DNA of 64,000 nt. Origin: Crossaster papposus. Taxonomy: Eukaryota > Echinodermata > Asteroidea > Velatida > Solasteridae. Below are positions 1-11,289 of the stretch, piece by piece (the first letter of the stretch is position 1; each line of letters opens with the position of its first letter). A program made the translations under genes and the position numbers. The notes under the pieces are model-generated. The model was not told the origin of the DNA, made no database searches, and saw only the letters and a list, made by a program, of their open reading frames with translations. Location: the NCBI GenBank assembly GCA_037893245.1, contig JBAIAA010000119.1, positions 496,001 to 560,000 on the forward strand, in the 5' to 3' direction.

Positions 1-595
1 ATAGGCTGACTTTAAGTTGCAATCAAAGTAGGATCAGATTAAAAGACTGTCTCACAGGAGACTTAAAGAATGTGCTAATTGATTGACAGATAAAACAATG
101 AATAAGACATCTCCCTATGGGCAGCTGCACATTTTGCCACTGATCTAGACCAGGATAAAGGGTAGCCAGAAAGGTCTGAGAATGGATCTCTGTCATCATC
201 TTAAGATCCTGGGGGATCCAGCAGTCAAAATTGGAGATTTACTAGTCTTAGTCATCATTTCTTTCTCTGGGTGACTCAGTGGATGAGACGCAGAGGAGTT
301 TGGTTTGGTGTCACTGCAGTGGCTAGACAAACATTGGGGATGTGTTTGCTCTAAGATAGGCACCCAAACAAAAGCCCCTCAAGCATTCTTTGAAGGAAGT
401 TCATTCCTGAAGGGAATGACTAGTCTTACTACTGGCATGTTTTCAGGGGAATTAAAGTGAACAAATGTGTAGTATAATACTAAAGAAGATTCAATACAGG
501 TTTTGTCCTTCACGAGCAGAATTTTTTCTTATAAACACTGTATACTCAGTGTTATCCCGAGAGATAAAATAGAAAAAATAAGATAGAAAAAATAA
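1..595. other. No gene recognised
   Basis: AT-rich non-coding sequence without long frames, repeats or splice-bounded exons that I can support; possibly deep intron of the ADAMTS-like gene. Confidence 0.4.
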
Positions 596-666
596 CTCGG
601 GTGAGACTCGAACCCACAACCTTCTTCTTTCTAGTGCAGACGTCTTACCACTCAACCACCGAGATA
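596..666 (-). pseudogene. tRNA-like sequence (tRNA pseudogene or SINE head)
   Basis: The minus strand has an A-box-like TGGTTGAGTGGTAAGA, a B box GGTTCGAGTCTC, a T-stem GTGGG/CTCAC and acceptor halves CTCGG/CCGAG. The anticodon stem does not pair properly, so a functional tRNA is unlikely. Confidence 0.4.
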
Positions 667-1272
667 GTTTAATTCTGATTAGCAGCGGGTACCATAATCA
701 AATGTTTCATAAGATGGAATTTTTTTGGGGGTAATGTAAATTCACAACAAGATTTTGCCCTTCACCGACAGATTTAAGAAGATACAACTACTGTATAAAT
801 AACATCGCTGAAAATAAACAGACCAGCAGGCAGACCTTATTTCAAATTCACCTCCGTTAACAGATGCAACAAACAATTTTGACAGGAATTTATCTGCACA
901 GGGCTCACAGGAAGATGAAACAGGTTTCGGATATTTTTTATTTTTTTGCAAGTGCAACTAGAGTGCGCACGCAGTGTGTCCCACCATAGAGAGTTCCTTT
1001 CTCTACAGTCCCACACACACATCATTCTTATCAATGATCCTAAGGTAAACAACATGTCTAAATTTGTACCAGCTGTGCTCAAGTGTACATGTAGCTGTAG
1101 GCCTACCACTGCTTCATAGTCCCTACTCCCTACCAATTCAACGCCTGAAACATTTCAAAAACAGTGACTGATAAATGATCATACTGACAGAACCAATTCC
1201 CATACTAGCTGCACACATAAGAAAGCTCTGTGTAGGCTTGGCTATCAAACTCACACTACTTATTTCACAAAC

Positions 1273-1650
1273 ATGAAAGATAACATACACACATCAGTCA
1301 TCAAATGTTTCATGAGAGTCCCCCACCAATCAACCCCTCACCCTGTACCCATAAACCAATGGACCCCTTGCCTGATACCCATGGACCATACAATGGACCC
1401 CTCACCAGGTACCTATGGACCAATCACCCACCACCTGGTAACTATGGACCAGTGGACCCTCACCAGGTACCTATGGACCAATGGACCCCTCACCCTGTAC
1501 CCATAAACCAATGGACCCCTCGCCTGATACCCATGGACCAATGGACCTCTCACCCCATACCCATGGACCATACAATGGACCCCTCACAAGGTACCTATGG
1601 ACCAATCACCCACCACCTGGTAACTATGGACCAATGGACCCCTTAGCATG
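1273..1650. repeat. Minisatellite of ATGGACC-containing units
   Basis: Degenerate units around ACCTATGGACCAATGGACCC alternate with CACCAGGTACC and CCTGATACCC variants. A composite block beginning CCATAAACCAATGGACCCC near 1350 recurs near 1500, giving a higher-order period of about 150 bp. It yields open frames on the plus strand, but their peptides only mirror the repeat. Confidence 0.8.
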
Positions 1651-1947
1651 ATACCCAAGGCTTGGCTTAACGCATTCAGGTTGGGTCCATCATCAACTGG
1701 ACCCACAGACTACCTTGCTGGTAGTGCAGTGTAGCTAGTAGTAGGGTGGAAGCAGGGTGAACCCAGGGCACTGTGCACCCACAGGTCATAAACGTAGGGG
1801 TAAGGTGAAACCAGTAATAGCAGACGCTGGGGATTTGTTTTTAAATACTTGTACAGAAACAATTATCAAACAAATTGTCAATTATTTTATAAAACTAGAA
1901 CTGTAAGCTGCATTTTAGAAAAAATAATTGCACCAGACTGGCATATA

Positions 1948-2300
1948 AGGGAGTCAGGTTGGGGTAGCGGTTCTTCCTTTGCCTTCCACCACTATGACCC
2001 AGGTTAAAATCTGGCCTGGGCCAATATGTGGATTCTCTATTCTCTATTTTATTTCTCGGGAAACATCAACAAATGCACAGACCAAAATTACAAAGAAAAC
2101 ATAAAATAAAAGCTTTAGTTTGGGTTTTTCAGTTCCTGCCTGACTCTGTGGGTTTTTCTTAGGATATTCTTCTGGGGTTTTCCTCCCACCTCTAAAACTG
2201 TATCTTCTTTTAATTGTCTTCTCTCTGCAGGTTTCTTCAGGCTTACGAGCTACAGTGCCAAGGTTAGGAAACCAGACTAGTTGGCTGGCACCCATTCACG
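1948..2300 (+). mobile_element. SINE family S1 (tRNA-derived head), copy 1
   Basis: The head has GGTTGGGGTAGCGGTT (A-box region) and a decayed B box around CCAGGTTAAAATCTGGCC, then the family body with GTTTTCAGTTCCTGCCTGA and GGGGTTTTCCTCCCACCTC. Five other copies occur in the window, in both orientations. Confidence 0.7.
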
Positions 2301-2644
2301 GATGTGTAAATAAAACGTGGACTAACTAAATTTAATAAATTGGAGGCAGTGTCTGAAAATAGTCAGGTATTTCCAACGATTGTCGGCCGGGAATCGTTGA
2401 CAATTGATACAAAATTCCACTTTTATTGAAAACCACAGCAACCAGGTGCCATGATTTCACAGGATGTTTAAGACTGTTATTTACTTACAATTAAGTAGTT
2501 TTTTGAGATTGAAAATAGTGTACATACTACAGGCCTTTAAACCTTTCTCAAGTCAACTAATGATGTGTTGTTTTGCTGACCTGATGGCATAACAGCACAA
2601 TACTTCCAATACAAAACTTGCTAATAATTTAATAACCAACTTAC

Positions 2645-2677
2645 TTTGTGAAGATCCCTCAGGAGAGAAGTCATCAT
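2645..2677 (-). CDS. Candidate 33-nt microexon, phase-compatible with the ADAMTS-like gene
   Basis: On the minus strand a pyrimidine-rich tract ending TTTTACAG precedes 33 nt, followed by AAA|GTAAGT. In phase 1 (as left by exon 3 at 30402) it reads DDDFSPEGSSQ. It would fit the variable spacer between prodomain and furin site, but 28 kb separates it from exon 3 and it has no recognisable homology. It could be chance or belong to another gene. Confidence 0.25.
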
Positions 2678-2849
2678 CTGTAAAATGAAAAAAGAATATT
2701 CAAAGTAAATCATAGAAGCAAGATAACTCCTTCAAAGTTACACAAAGTGTATTAAAAAAAGATCTGTAATCATTTATCAACAAATCCTATGGTGCAACAT
2801 TGGTACATGTCTGTCTCTCTACCTGTTGGGGTCATTACTGTGCAAAGGT

Positions 2850-2949
2850 TGACAACATGAAAGACAAACTAAGATATTCCTCTTCAGATTTACTCAAAGC
2901 GTGGAGGTTTTCAAACAATTTGGAAACAATTATAAACAAGGCTCTATTA
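2850..2949. repeat. Local duplicate, copy 1 (pair with 3808-3923)
   Basis: Shares GATATTCCTCTTCAGAT and TGGAGGTTTTCAAACAATTT with 3808-3923, about 960 bp apart, direct orientation, diverged. No coding sense seen. Confidence 0.6.
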
Positions 2950-3807
2950 AAGCGGTCGTGTCCTGATTGACAAATAGTCTATCCTTATTATTGCTACACT
3001 GAGACAAATTGGTGATACACGAACTAATCTGAAGATATGAAAAATTCAATGTAACATCATCACAGCACACAAAGTGTGTCATACCATATAGAAAGGAACA
3101 GTCATGCAGAGTCTATCACCAATGTCATTTAAATGGGTGTCTGTAACATAAGAACACACCCCCTGGGGCTGGAACACCCAAGAGATGACATTACCCATGA
3201 AGGACATTCATAGGAGCATTAAGGTCAAACTTCTTATCATTCTGAACATTGCTAATCCAGAAGGGATCCTTGGGATGAAATTGAAGTGTCATTGAAATCA
3301 ATCTCAATAATAAGACCTACATTGTACAGTTTACCTTTCAGAAAAAAAGAGAGCATTTCTAGAGACTTAACCTGGGTTTGCTAACTTCCAGTTTTCATAC
3401 TGAACCTCACAAACTGGAACTAATCTATATTGTGCGCGTGGTTCTCTTTGCTAGCAGTATTGTTTGAAGTGGTAAAACTGGGCTCCATTTGTGAGGGGTT
3501 TCTCAGAGGACCTTAAGTTTTGAAGGGGTTAGCAAAATGTTTTTGACCAATATAAAGTTCATTTTTGATTCTTCAAATTATGAGCGCGGGTTTGGGAGAT
3601 GGGTAGAAGAGAATTTACATGTATGCCTCTTGCAAGGCATTAGCAACACACTAATTTGAATCAAATTCATACAGTTGCCATGTTAACTACAACTTAAGGT
3701 CAATACTCCAGTATTGGGGCCTACCACTTGTATAAGTGATGCCTGAACACACTGAGCAAGGGAACCAGTAATACACCCTGCAACAAACACTGAAGGAACT
3801 GCATGAA

Positions 3808-3923
3808 TGACAACATGAGGGACAAGTTAAGATATTCCTCTTCAGATATAATCGAAGCATGGAGGTTTTCAAACAATTTTATATGAGAGCCAAAGCAATT
3901 AAAATGATAAGCAAGGCTCTATT
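3808..3923. repeat. Local duplicate, copy 2
   Basis: Second member of the direct duplication with 2850-2949; contains GACAACATGAGGGACAA and ends AAGGCTCTATT like the first. Followed by a C homopolymer of about 27 bp (3949-3975). Confidence 0.6.
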
Positions 3924-4199
3924 CTGGGGACCCTGGACCCTGGAACAACCCCCCCCCCCCCCCCCCCCCCCCCCCATCCCAGGTTTGTGGAGGGTGATAC
4001 ACAGGATGGGAATTGAGGAGGGATTACCCAATTGACTCTCTGGGAGGGAAATGTTCTAGAAATTATCTATCTTATAATCAGACTCCTCTGCCCTGCCCGG
4101 CCCAGTGCCTTCAGGGGATGGGCTGATTTGAGGGTGAGGATTTAGCAGTCGACCAGTGAATATTGATCATCGGCATGAAATTACTCATAGTGGACTGCT

Positions 4200-4300
4200 T
4201 TAAAGGTAGTATACACCATTTGCTTAAATTGCTGTAATTGTCGAAGAATGATGGGTTAGAGGATTCAAATTTTATAGTAAATATTGTGATAACGAGCTGT
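4200..4300 (+). mobile_element. M1 MITE fragment (5' end), truncated by a Harbinger-like fragment
   Basis: Begins TTAA + AGGTAGTATACACCATT and keeps TTTTATAGTAAATATTGTG of the M1 body; the 3' half is missing and the sequence passes into the next element. Confidence 0.6.
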
Positions 4301-4652
4301 CATTATAATGACTCGTGAGGGCGCTTTGCATGACCTTTCTGGGCCGCTTTTACCGACACGCGCTGTTCACACTGGACTTATCGTCTAGGGAAAAGTTACC
4401 TGGGAAGTTTTCCCGGGCAGCAGTTGGCCGGTAGAAGTAACCACTGGACTCGAGAGAAGTAACTGAGAGGAAAACGTCCTAGGCTGTCTGCACTGGACTT
4501 AAAATGGGAAAAGTACCCATCGTATAGGTATGTTTTATCATAATAAGTCTAGTGCGAACAGGGCTTTAGGCTGTCCGCACTGGACTTAAAATGGGAAAAG
4601 TACCCATCGTCTCGGTAAGTTTTATCAACAAAAGTCCAGTGCGAACAGGGCT
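4301..4652 (-). mobile_element. Harbinger-like element fragment (same family as 13007-13797)
   Basis: Contains the shared words TCATTATAATGACTCGTGAG, TTGGCCGGTAGAAGTA, AAAATGGGAAAAGTACCC and the terminus AGTCCAGTGCGAACAGGGCT. The subterminal block CTGTCCGCACTGGACTTAAA is duplicated inside (~4490 and ~4570). Orientation is opposite to the complete copy. Confidence 0.7.
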
Positions 4653-5436
4653 ATACAAACCTGCTACCTACTGTACATATTTCAACCTTAGAATTTACCT
4701 TGCACTTTTATTCACTAGCTTCACCCCAACCCTTTTGGATTAAGCTAGCCTTAATAAATCTACCTGACAAGTCTTATCTTAAGATTCCTCCCAACCCAAG
4801 AACCTTTGTTGAAGATTTCCAAGTTTCATTATGGTTTACCACCACGCAGGGAGCGTTTCAGCTCTTGTCAGTTTAAGGGCAAACATTAAGCCCGCAATGA
4901 GTGTGACTGTACTATCATCAGATTGCAATCCGCTCCAACTGTGTATAGTTCTGTCAACCTGTCACATCCTTGTCAGCAATTTCTTCTTAGATCTTTGGTT
5001 TAGGTTAAATGACTTCTAGAGTAAATGCACTTTCTATGACCTGTTTAATGGGGTTTTTCAACATGGATGTGAAAAGTGGGTCAAAATAATGCAATATTTG
5101 GCTGAATGGCTGTTGAGAAGCATTTAATGAAGACAGAAAAGATCAAATTTTTTAAAATATTTTTTATTAATTTTTTTCTTTTAATTTGTCAATAAACAAG
5201 TTAGGGTTGGGGCCGGAAATTAAGGGTGGTTGGGCAACCGAAAACAGAACTATTTTGTTTTTTGGCCTAATACATGATGGACAAACACAGATATGAGAGC
5301 TGATTTCCAGAAACTTTGCACTTGGTCCTGGAGTCACAGCCCTCTCTATTGGATTACGATTTACCATTTGTTTACAATGTGTCTGCAGAGACCCTGTAGT
5401 GTGCTACAGATTGAATGACGTCAATGCTGACACAGT

Positions 5437-5818
5437 TTAAAAGGCAGGATACACAGTTGGTATAAATTTCTGGAATTATCAGGAATGGGCTAATGTAAAG
5501 GTGAGATACACTATCGGCAATTGCAATCAGAAATGGCTGGATTTGGGGGGATTTTATAGTAAATATCATTTATCATGACCTGTCCCAAGTTTACAATCAT
5601 GGATGCCCCCCAAAAAACAGCATTTATTTTCAACCGGCTTCGGGCAGTTTTCCTGTTTTGTTTAAATAATTTTTCGGAACAATTACAGGATTTACTAGTG
5701 CAATCATTTTGCTGGATGCCTAGAATCATTACTTACTTTCAAATAAGTAAGACATTTCTTAATAATTTGGTAGTAACAATTTGGGATATCTGCAAATGGT
5801 GTATCCTTATACCTTTAA
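5437..5818 (+). mobile_element. M1 MITE (TTAA-flanked), copy
   Basis: TTAA at both ends; left end AAGGCAGGATACAC and right end GGTGTATCCTTATACC. The body has TTTTATAGTAAATATC, CATTTTGCTGGATGCC and TCTGCAAATGGTGTAT. Confidence 0.75.
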
Positions 5819-6751
5819 CCCCAACAGTCCTAAATCCTCTAAATTCAATATGATTTTAAACACACCCTCGAGAGTTAGGGGTAAAGTTCACCACAATGTA
5901 CCACAGTTTGGAAGCTCTCCTTGTGTTTTATTGTAAAGTAGGGGGGCCTAATGTTTTATGGAGCATATTCCAAATAGCAGGCTTGTTGTGAATTCCAGTC
6001 CTTCTGTTTGTATTTAGTCCCAAGGATGTCACTTACAAAATAAAAAAAGACCATCCTGCCTGTAGAAAGTGTTGTTTTCTCTTTTCTTTGTTGAGTGAGC
6101 TATTATATAATCCAGGCCATAAAAAGTTAAGTACTTAGAAGTGTAGGGAGGGTTGAATTTGAATGGGACACCTTGAGGTGCACCAATGTTCCAAGGGGAC
6201 ACTGAATAAAGCAACTGATGTATTGTTTGTGTGCAATTTGAAATTTTAAGGGGGCATGGACCTCTAATGGGGTCATTAAGAATAAGAGCATGGAGGATTT
6301 CTCCATGTTAAGAGTAAGGAAAGATACATTGTAATATGATTCATTCATCTGAGGAGTGACATCGTAGTCACATGACTGATTCTCTGGCCTGCTTTTCTCC
6401 ATGCATCACTGTACACAGATTGGACTAGCACCAATAGCTCTGCTGTGTCTTGCTGTGTGAGAATTCACTCCTGAGTGTGTCACTAGCACAGTCAGGCACC
6501 AATAGTCATGGTGCAACCTGGTGGCACTAGATTCCTTGTCCACCAAGATTTGAATGGCAATCATTGGTAGGGGCTTATAATCTCATCACACACTAGGCAG
6601 AGTCACAGCAGGGATGCAATATAATACCTCCTAAGGACTGTCTGTGTACTCATATTGACCTGAAGGCAAGCCTGCTTGTCTGCAGCATTTACCCACCCCA
6701 AACTTGCTACACTTTCTGACATTTCACGCTTTTTTCACGCTTAAAGCAATT

Positions 6752-7191
6752 GTGACCCGCTCCATCGTAATCAGAAATAAGTCGCTGGGGCCGTTTTACG
6801 CAATCGGCCGTTGAAGTGAACGCATGGGTGAAAATCGTGACCAAGTCGTTTTTCTAAACATTGTATTTTTAGGAATTGTAGTTATCACAGATTATTGTCA
6901 TTAATGTCTTGTATGTAAATACGATCAATAATGCTGAAAATGAATAGGATTTGTGTGCACTGTCCGTATGATTTTGGTCAATTTTGTTTATTTCAAAGCT
7001 GTTTTTCTCCGAATGTGGATTCGGCAAATAAATATACACCTGTCATCTTCGTCAGACCATAACTCGTTAAGCTAAGAAGATACACACTTGTGATGGGTAT
7101 CATTAGAAAGCTTATGAAATTCCCTTTTCTCACCATGTGCATATCTGAAGTCATTTCGAGACTTATTCCTGATTACGATGGAGCGGGTCAC
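6752..7191 (+). mobile_element. M2 MITE with GTGACCCG termini, copy 1
   Basis: Terminal inverted repeats GTGACCCGCTCCATCGTAAT / ATTACGATGGAGCGGGTCAC. Flanks are AATT on both sides, a possible 4-bp target duplication. About 440 bp, no coding capacity; homologous in inverted orientation to 35307-35752. Confidence 0.8.
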
Positions 7192-7352
7192 AATTGAGAT
7201 TGCCCAAGGCCATGGCCATGCCCTGCTATTGTGAGTTTCAAAGTGCAGATTCACAAGGTTTTAATTTGACAATATGTGATTGTGAACCAGCAAAGTGCTT
7301 GAATATTATATTTATGTAATGGCTGGAGTTTAATATGATACAATTACATGTA

Positions 7353-7748
7353 TTAAAGGTAGGATACACCATTGGTAATTAATAATAATAATAATAACAG
7401 GCATTTATACTGCGCTTTTCCAAAACATGATCAAAGCGCTTGAATTATCATGAATGGGTGGCTTTGGGGGTTGTATTTTATAGTAAATATCGTTTAACTT
7501 ACATGTACGTGTCCGAAGTTTTACAATCGTGGATGCTGAGAAAAGCACGAAAAACAGCATTTGTTTTCAACCGGCGTTGAGCAATTATTCTTATTCGCAA
7601 ATTTTTTGTTATAAAATTCTTTTTTTCGGGATAATTACATTTTGCTGGATGCCTAGAATCATTGTTTACTTTCAAATGAGTAAGATATTTCTTAATAATT
7701 TGGTAATAAATATTTTTAATATCTGCAAATGGTGTATCCTACCTTTAA
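7353..7748 (+). mobile_element. M1 MITE with nested SINE tail
   Basis: TTAA ends and AGGTAGGATACACC termini. At about 7379-7440 it is interrupted by (AAT)n plus GCGCTTTTCC...AAAGCGCTT, absent from other M1 copies and resembling the 3' tail of the SINE at 48684-49022. Confidence 0.8.
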
Positions 7749-8575
7749 GCCATAGCTTAGTTGAATGTTACATTTTGTGTGCATGTAGACAGGCCATCAA
7801 TTAGGGGTCCAATTTTTCGGATCCCTATTTACATCAGATATCAATTTTTTTTGTTTTTTAGCACACATTCTTTGATGCCTTCTATCTAAAAAAGTGATTA
7901 CATAAAGCCAACTACCAGCAAAACAATTGCGATGGAAATACAGCTAATTACACACGTGAGGCGTATTAACTGGGACACCAAAAATGTCACACTTTAAAAC
8001 CGTGTAAAGTATGGACTGACCCAGAGAGTAAAATACATGTATATCCAATTAACAGGATTTTGTTGCAATGGTCAAAAAATGACCAACACATACAAAAAGT
8101 AAAATTTTACGACCAGCCACCCATGGTGAGCCACCATTTGAACTTTTACCGTTTTAGCCAAAACCCTCTGATCATAGCCCTTGACCCATAATTCACGTGA
8201 TTTATGTAATGCAATTAATAAGCATTAAAGATGTGACAGCTCTTCCTGTCTGGGTTTTCTCACGCTCCATAAACATACATGAGTTCATGTCAGTTACCAA
8301 TGGAAGGGTGTTGGTTTTGATACAAAAACAATAAATTACTTTATCAACTTTATACATTCCCTGACTTAAGGAATATGACTATTATTTTAAGCTCAAAATA
8401 ATTATTTATTTATTTAATTATTTGTTAGACTTTTGCTACCTTTAAGTCATCGAGTTGACTGGGAGGGGAGCCAACCTCTATAAATGAAGGAACTCTGCCT
8501 CATATATTGGAATACATTTTTTACAAGAGTGGGCTTGGTTTCTCCTTAGGAAATTGTTAGATTTTATCTGCAGTA

Positions 8576-8780
8576 ATAGAGAGGTTTCGCACACGAACGG
8601 ATACGCGTACGCGTACGTTTAGCTATCCGTACGCGTTTTATATTCACGTGTAGCGAGCGAGATATCCGTGCCTTGTACATGGTTAGCGGATAGTGAAGAG
8701 CTGTGACGTCATATGTTTGCAAAAATTGATGACGTATCCGTTAAGCTAACCGTACCCGTTCGCAGGCGAAACCTCTCTAT
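8576..8780. mobile_element. CpG-rich 205-bp MITE with TA target duplication
   Basis: Perfect 15-bp inverted ends ATAGAGAGGTTTCGC / GCGAAACCTCTCTAT flanked by TA. The inside is CpG-rich (ACGCGTACGCGTACG) and contains TGACGTCA, a consensus CRE, at about 8704. Confidence 0.7.
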
Positions 8781-9436
8781 TATTTCTCAGATCACCATAT
8801 ATTTGGAAGCACAACATCCTATTTTATGTACCTCACAAGCAAATAAACCAACTTTGCCAGGCTGAGCATACATTGTACGTCACTGGCACCGAAACTAACT
8901 CCATGAACACAGGAAGCCTGTCCTTATGATATCAACATCACTAGCACCATAGAGAAAGGAACTGTTCCTTTCTCTATGCTAGCACTGAGTGAACTGAGAC
9001 ACAGGGGTGACCTCACCAGGCAGCTCCCAGGGTAACTTGACCTCTGCTCTAGTCTCCTTTCAAGACTCCAACAACTGCAGCACTGGCTGCTGTCTACTGA
9101 TAGTGGTTAATTCTATTGGTCCACTTGAGATAAGACTGTTTGAAATGTTGGTCCCTGGCTCCCTCCCTTGATGTTTGTGGTCCTCCTGGGCCTATCTGGG
9201 TGGTCTAGAGGTTGGTCTGGAGGTTTGTCTGGCCATCTCCTTGCCTGATGTATAAGGTGGGGCTGGCTATCACCAAACCCAGAGTATCTCTTCAGCCAAG
9301 TAAGCCTACAGACTGCATTTCTGCCTGGCATGAAGGAATGTGAGATGTAATCTCAAGGTTGTGACATAAGGACCTGACACCAATGCAAATGGGCAGTGAG
9401 TGGGCTGTAGAAAGTCAACTAGAAATCTTTCTAGAC

Positions 9437-9578
9437 TGAATTGGGCATGGGCCAATTTGGGTTTTTAGTCCCTCCTCATTCAGTGCATGGGTATTCCCTA
9501 GAATATTCTTCAGGAATTTTCCTCCCACCTCTAAATTGTACTCACAATATCTTCTCTCTTCTAGCTTGCAAGCTACAA
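9437..9578 (+). mobile_element. SINE S1, partial copy lacking the head
   Basis: Contains GGGCATGGGCCAATTTGGG, TAGAATATTCTTC and TTTTCCTCCCACCTCTAAA of S1. Confidence 0.6.
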
Positions 9579-10672
9579 ACATGTACATTGTCTAAGGAGC
9601 TTTTGAAGGATCTTTGTTTCATGACCAGAAAGAATTAATTACTCAAAATAATCCATTCTCCTCTTTAATTATGGTTAATTTCTGATTTAAGTTTGTGTCA
9701 ATCGGCACACAAAACTGTACATTGGATTTACTTTACATTACAGGCATTTTTTATTGTAAATGGTCAACCCTATAATAAACTAGTATAAGCAAAGCCAGTG
9801 TCTCATTTTATGGTCACATTTAAAAACACTTGGCACAGGACCATTACCAGATTAACATCACCAGACATCAATGACAGCAGTCTGCCAGAAATCTGGTTTT
9901 ACTTTACCACAAAAAGAACAGGAGTCCCGAAATGAAATTTGATTATCCAATAAGAGTTGGATAAGGCCACTATATAGGTCACATTACCCTGAATCATTGA
10001 GATAACTTATCAGCAATCACTGTACTCAACAATTTAGGGATCTGCCTGACATGTTCATGTGGCCTTTCAGCATGACTTTAAAGAGTTCTGAGGCAATGGA
10101 GTTAGTTTATTGCATAAGGATTCAATTATTGTAGGGGGTGTGTTGCCAGAAATCAGAAACAATATGGCAAGGTGGGGGACAGCATTCTCTTACAATGAGC
10201 CCAGCTGTGGCTAGGCCAGCAAGCAGCTTGATATCAATAAGGGTAATCAGATTGAGGAGTTGTGGCCAATGCTTAAAAGTAATTTAATTGCTACAAAACT
10301 CCTAAAGTAGTTAGTTTGGGGGCATTGCATTGGTTTTGTTAAGGAACACGATTTTGTCACAAAAAAACATAATAATAGCTAATTACAACACACATTATTT
10401 GAGTTACAGACTTATTGGATATGTATCAGTAGGTACAAGCCCACAGGCTTCCTCCCCCCTCCCCCTCCCCCTTCCCCTCCCCCTTCCCCCCCCCCCCCCC
10501 CCTTTCCCATCCTTCCCAATCAGCCGAGGTCAACTTCTTCCTTGAACATTATGTATTATGCATGTTATGTGCAATTATTGGACATAAAAATGGTTTACTT
10601 TATGGTAAAAATTATCTCCCTTCCACCAGGCTGGCTATACAGCCCTGATATGATCAGAGAGATGGAGAGATA
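9579..10672. other. No gene; C/T-rich tract at 10450-10503
   Basis: Unique AT-rich sequence apart from a CCCCTCCCCCTT-type tract with an ~17-nt C run. No exon supported. Confidence 0.4.
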
Positions 10673-10773
10673 GGCCGTTTTTCAAACCCCAACTTCGTCT
10701 CCGTCTTTGGCTTCATTCATGCAGTCTGGCAATGGTGATGGAGCAGGAAACACAGCCTAGGGTTTGGAAAACG
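10673..10773. mobile_element. Small MITE M3, copy 1
   Basis: Inverted ends AGGCCGTTTTTCAAACCC / GGGTTTGGAAAACGGCC; about 100 bp. A related copy is at 17052-17163. Confidence 0.6.
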
Positions 10774-11107
10774 GCCACACATTAAGACTATTACAGGGTC
10801 AGCCTGCATAATGGTCTTTTAGATAAGACATTTGTGATGGATGCAACCTGACAAATAATCTGTCATTAACAGAAGGCTGTATCAGTCTCCAGGGTAGGGA
10901 GGAAATCCTGAACTTAACTGACTCTCTCCAAGGTGGAGTCACACTGGAGTCACACTGCAACATGAATATGCACATGAACATCAATTGACAAATGTTTAAG
11001 ATAATTTGCCTAAGCTCCCTAACTTTAAAAAGCACTACATTTTATAAAACCCCAAACAATCATTTTCACACAGTATATCGGTACATGTGTCTGCCATCTC
11101 AACAAAT

Positions 11108-11250
11108 TATTGCTTCCCTAGCTGGGCTTCCCTAGCTGGGCCTCCCTACTGTAGCTGGGCTTCCCATGGAAGAAGGAAAGTTTTCCTTCCTCCATGGGCT
11201 TCCTCCATGGGCTTTCCTAGCTGGGCTTCCCTAGCTGGGCACTGGCACTG
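11108..11250. repeat. Short minisatellite AGCTGGGCTTCCCT with embedded hairpin
   Basis: Repeated CTAGCTGGGCTTCC units. At 11162-11198 CCCATGGAAGAAGGAAA is followed by its near-perfect inverse TTTCCTTCCTCCATGGG. Confidence 0.7.
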
Positions 11251-11289
11251 TTGGGCACTGATGCAACAGTAGCTCTGCATGTAGTCTAT

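Noticed and set aside
596-666. Functional tRNA gene
   Set aside because: A and B boxes and T-arm are present, but the anticodon stem does not pair.
1273-1646. Two overlapping frames with PMDQWTPHPVP-like repeats
   Set aside because: Peptide repeats only translate the DNA minisatellite; no splice or start context supports expression.
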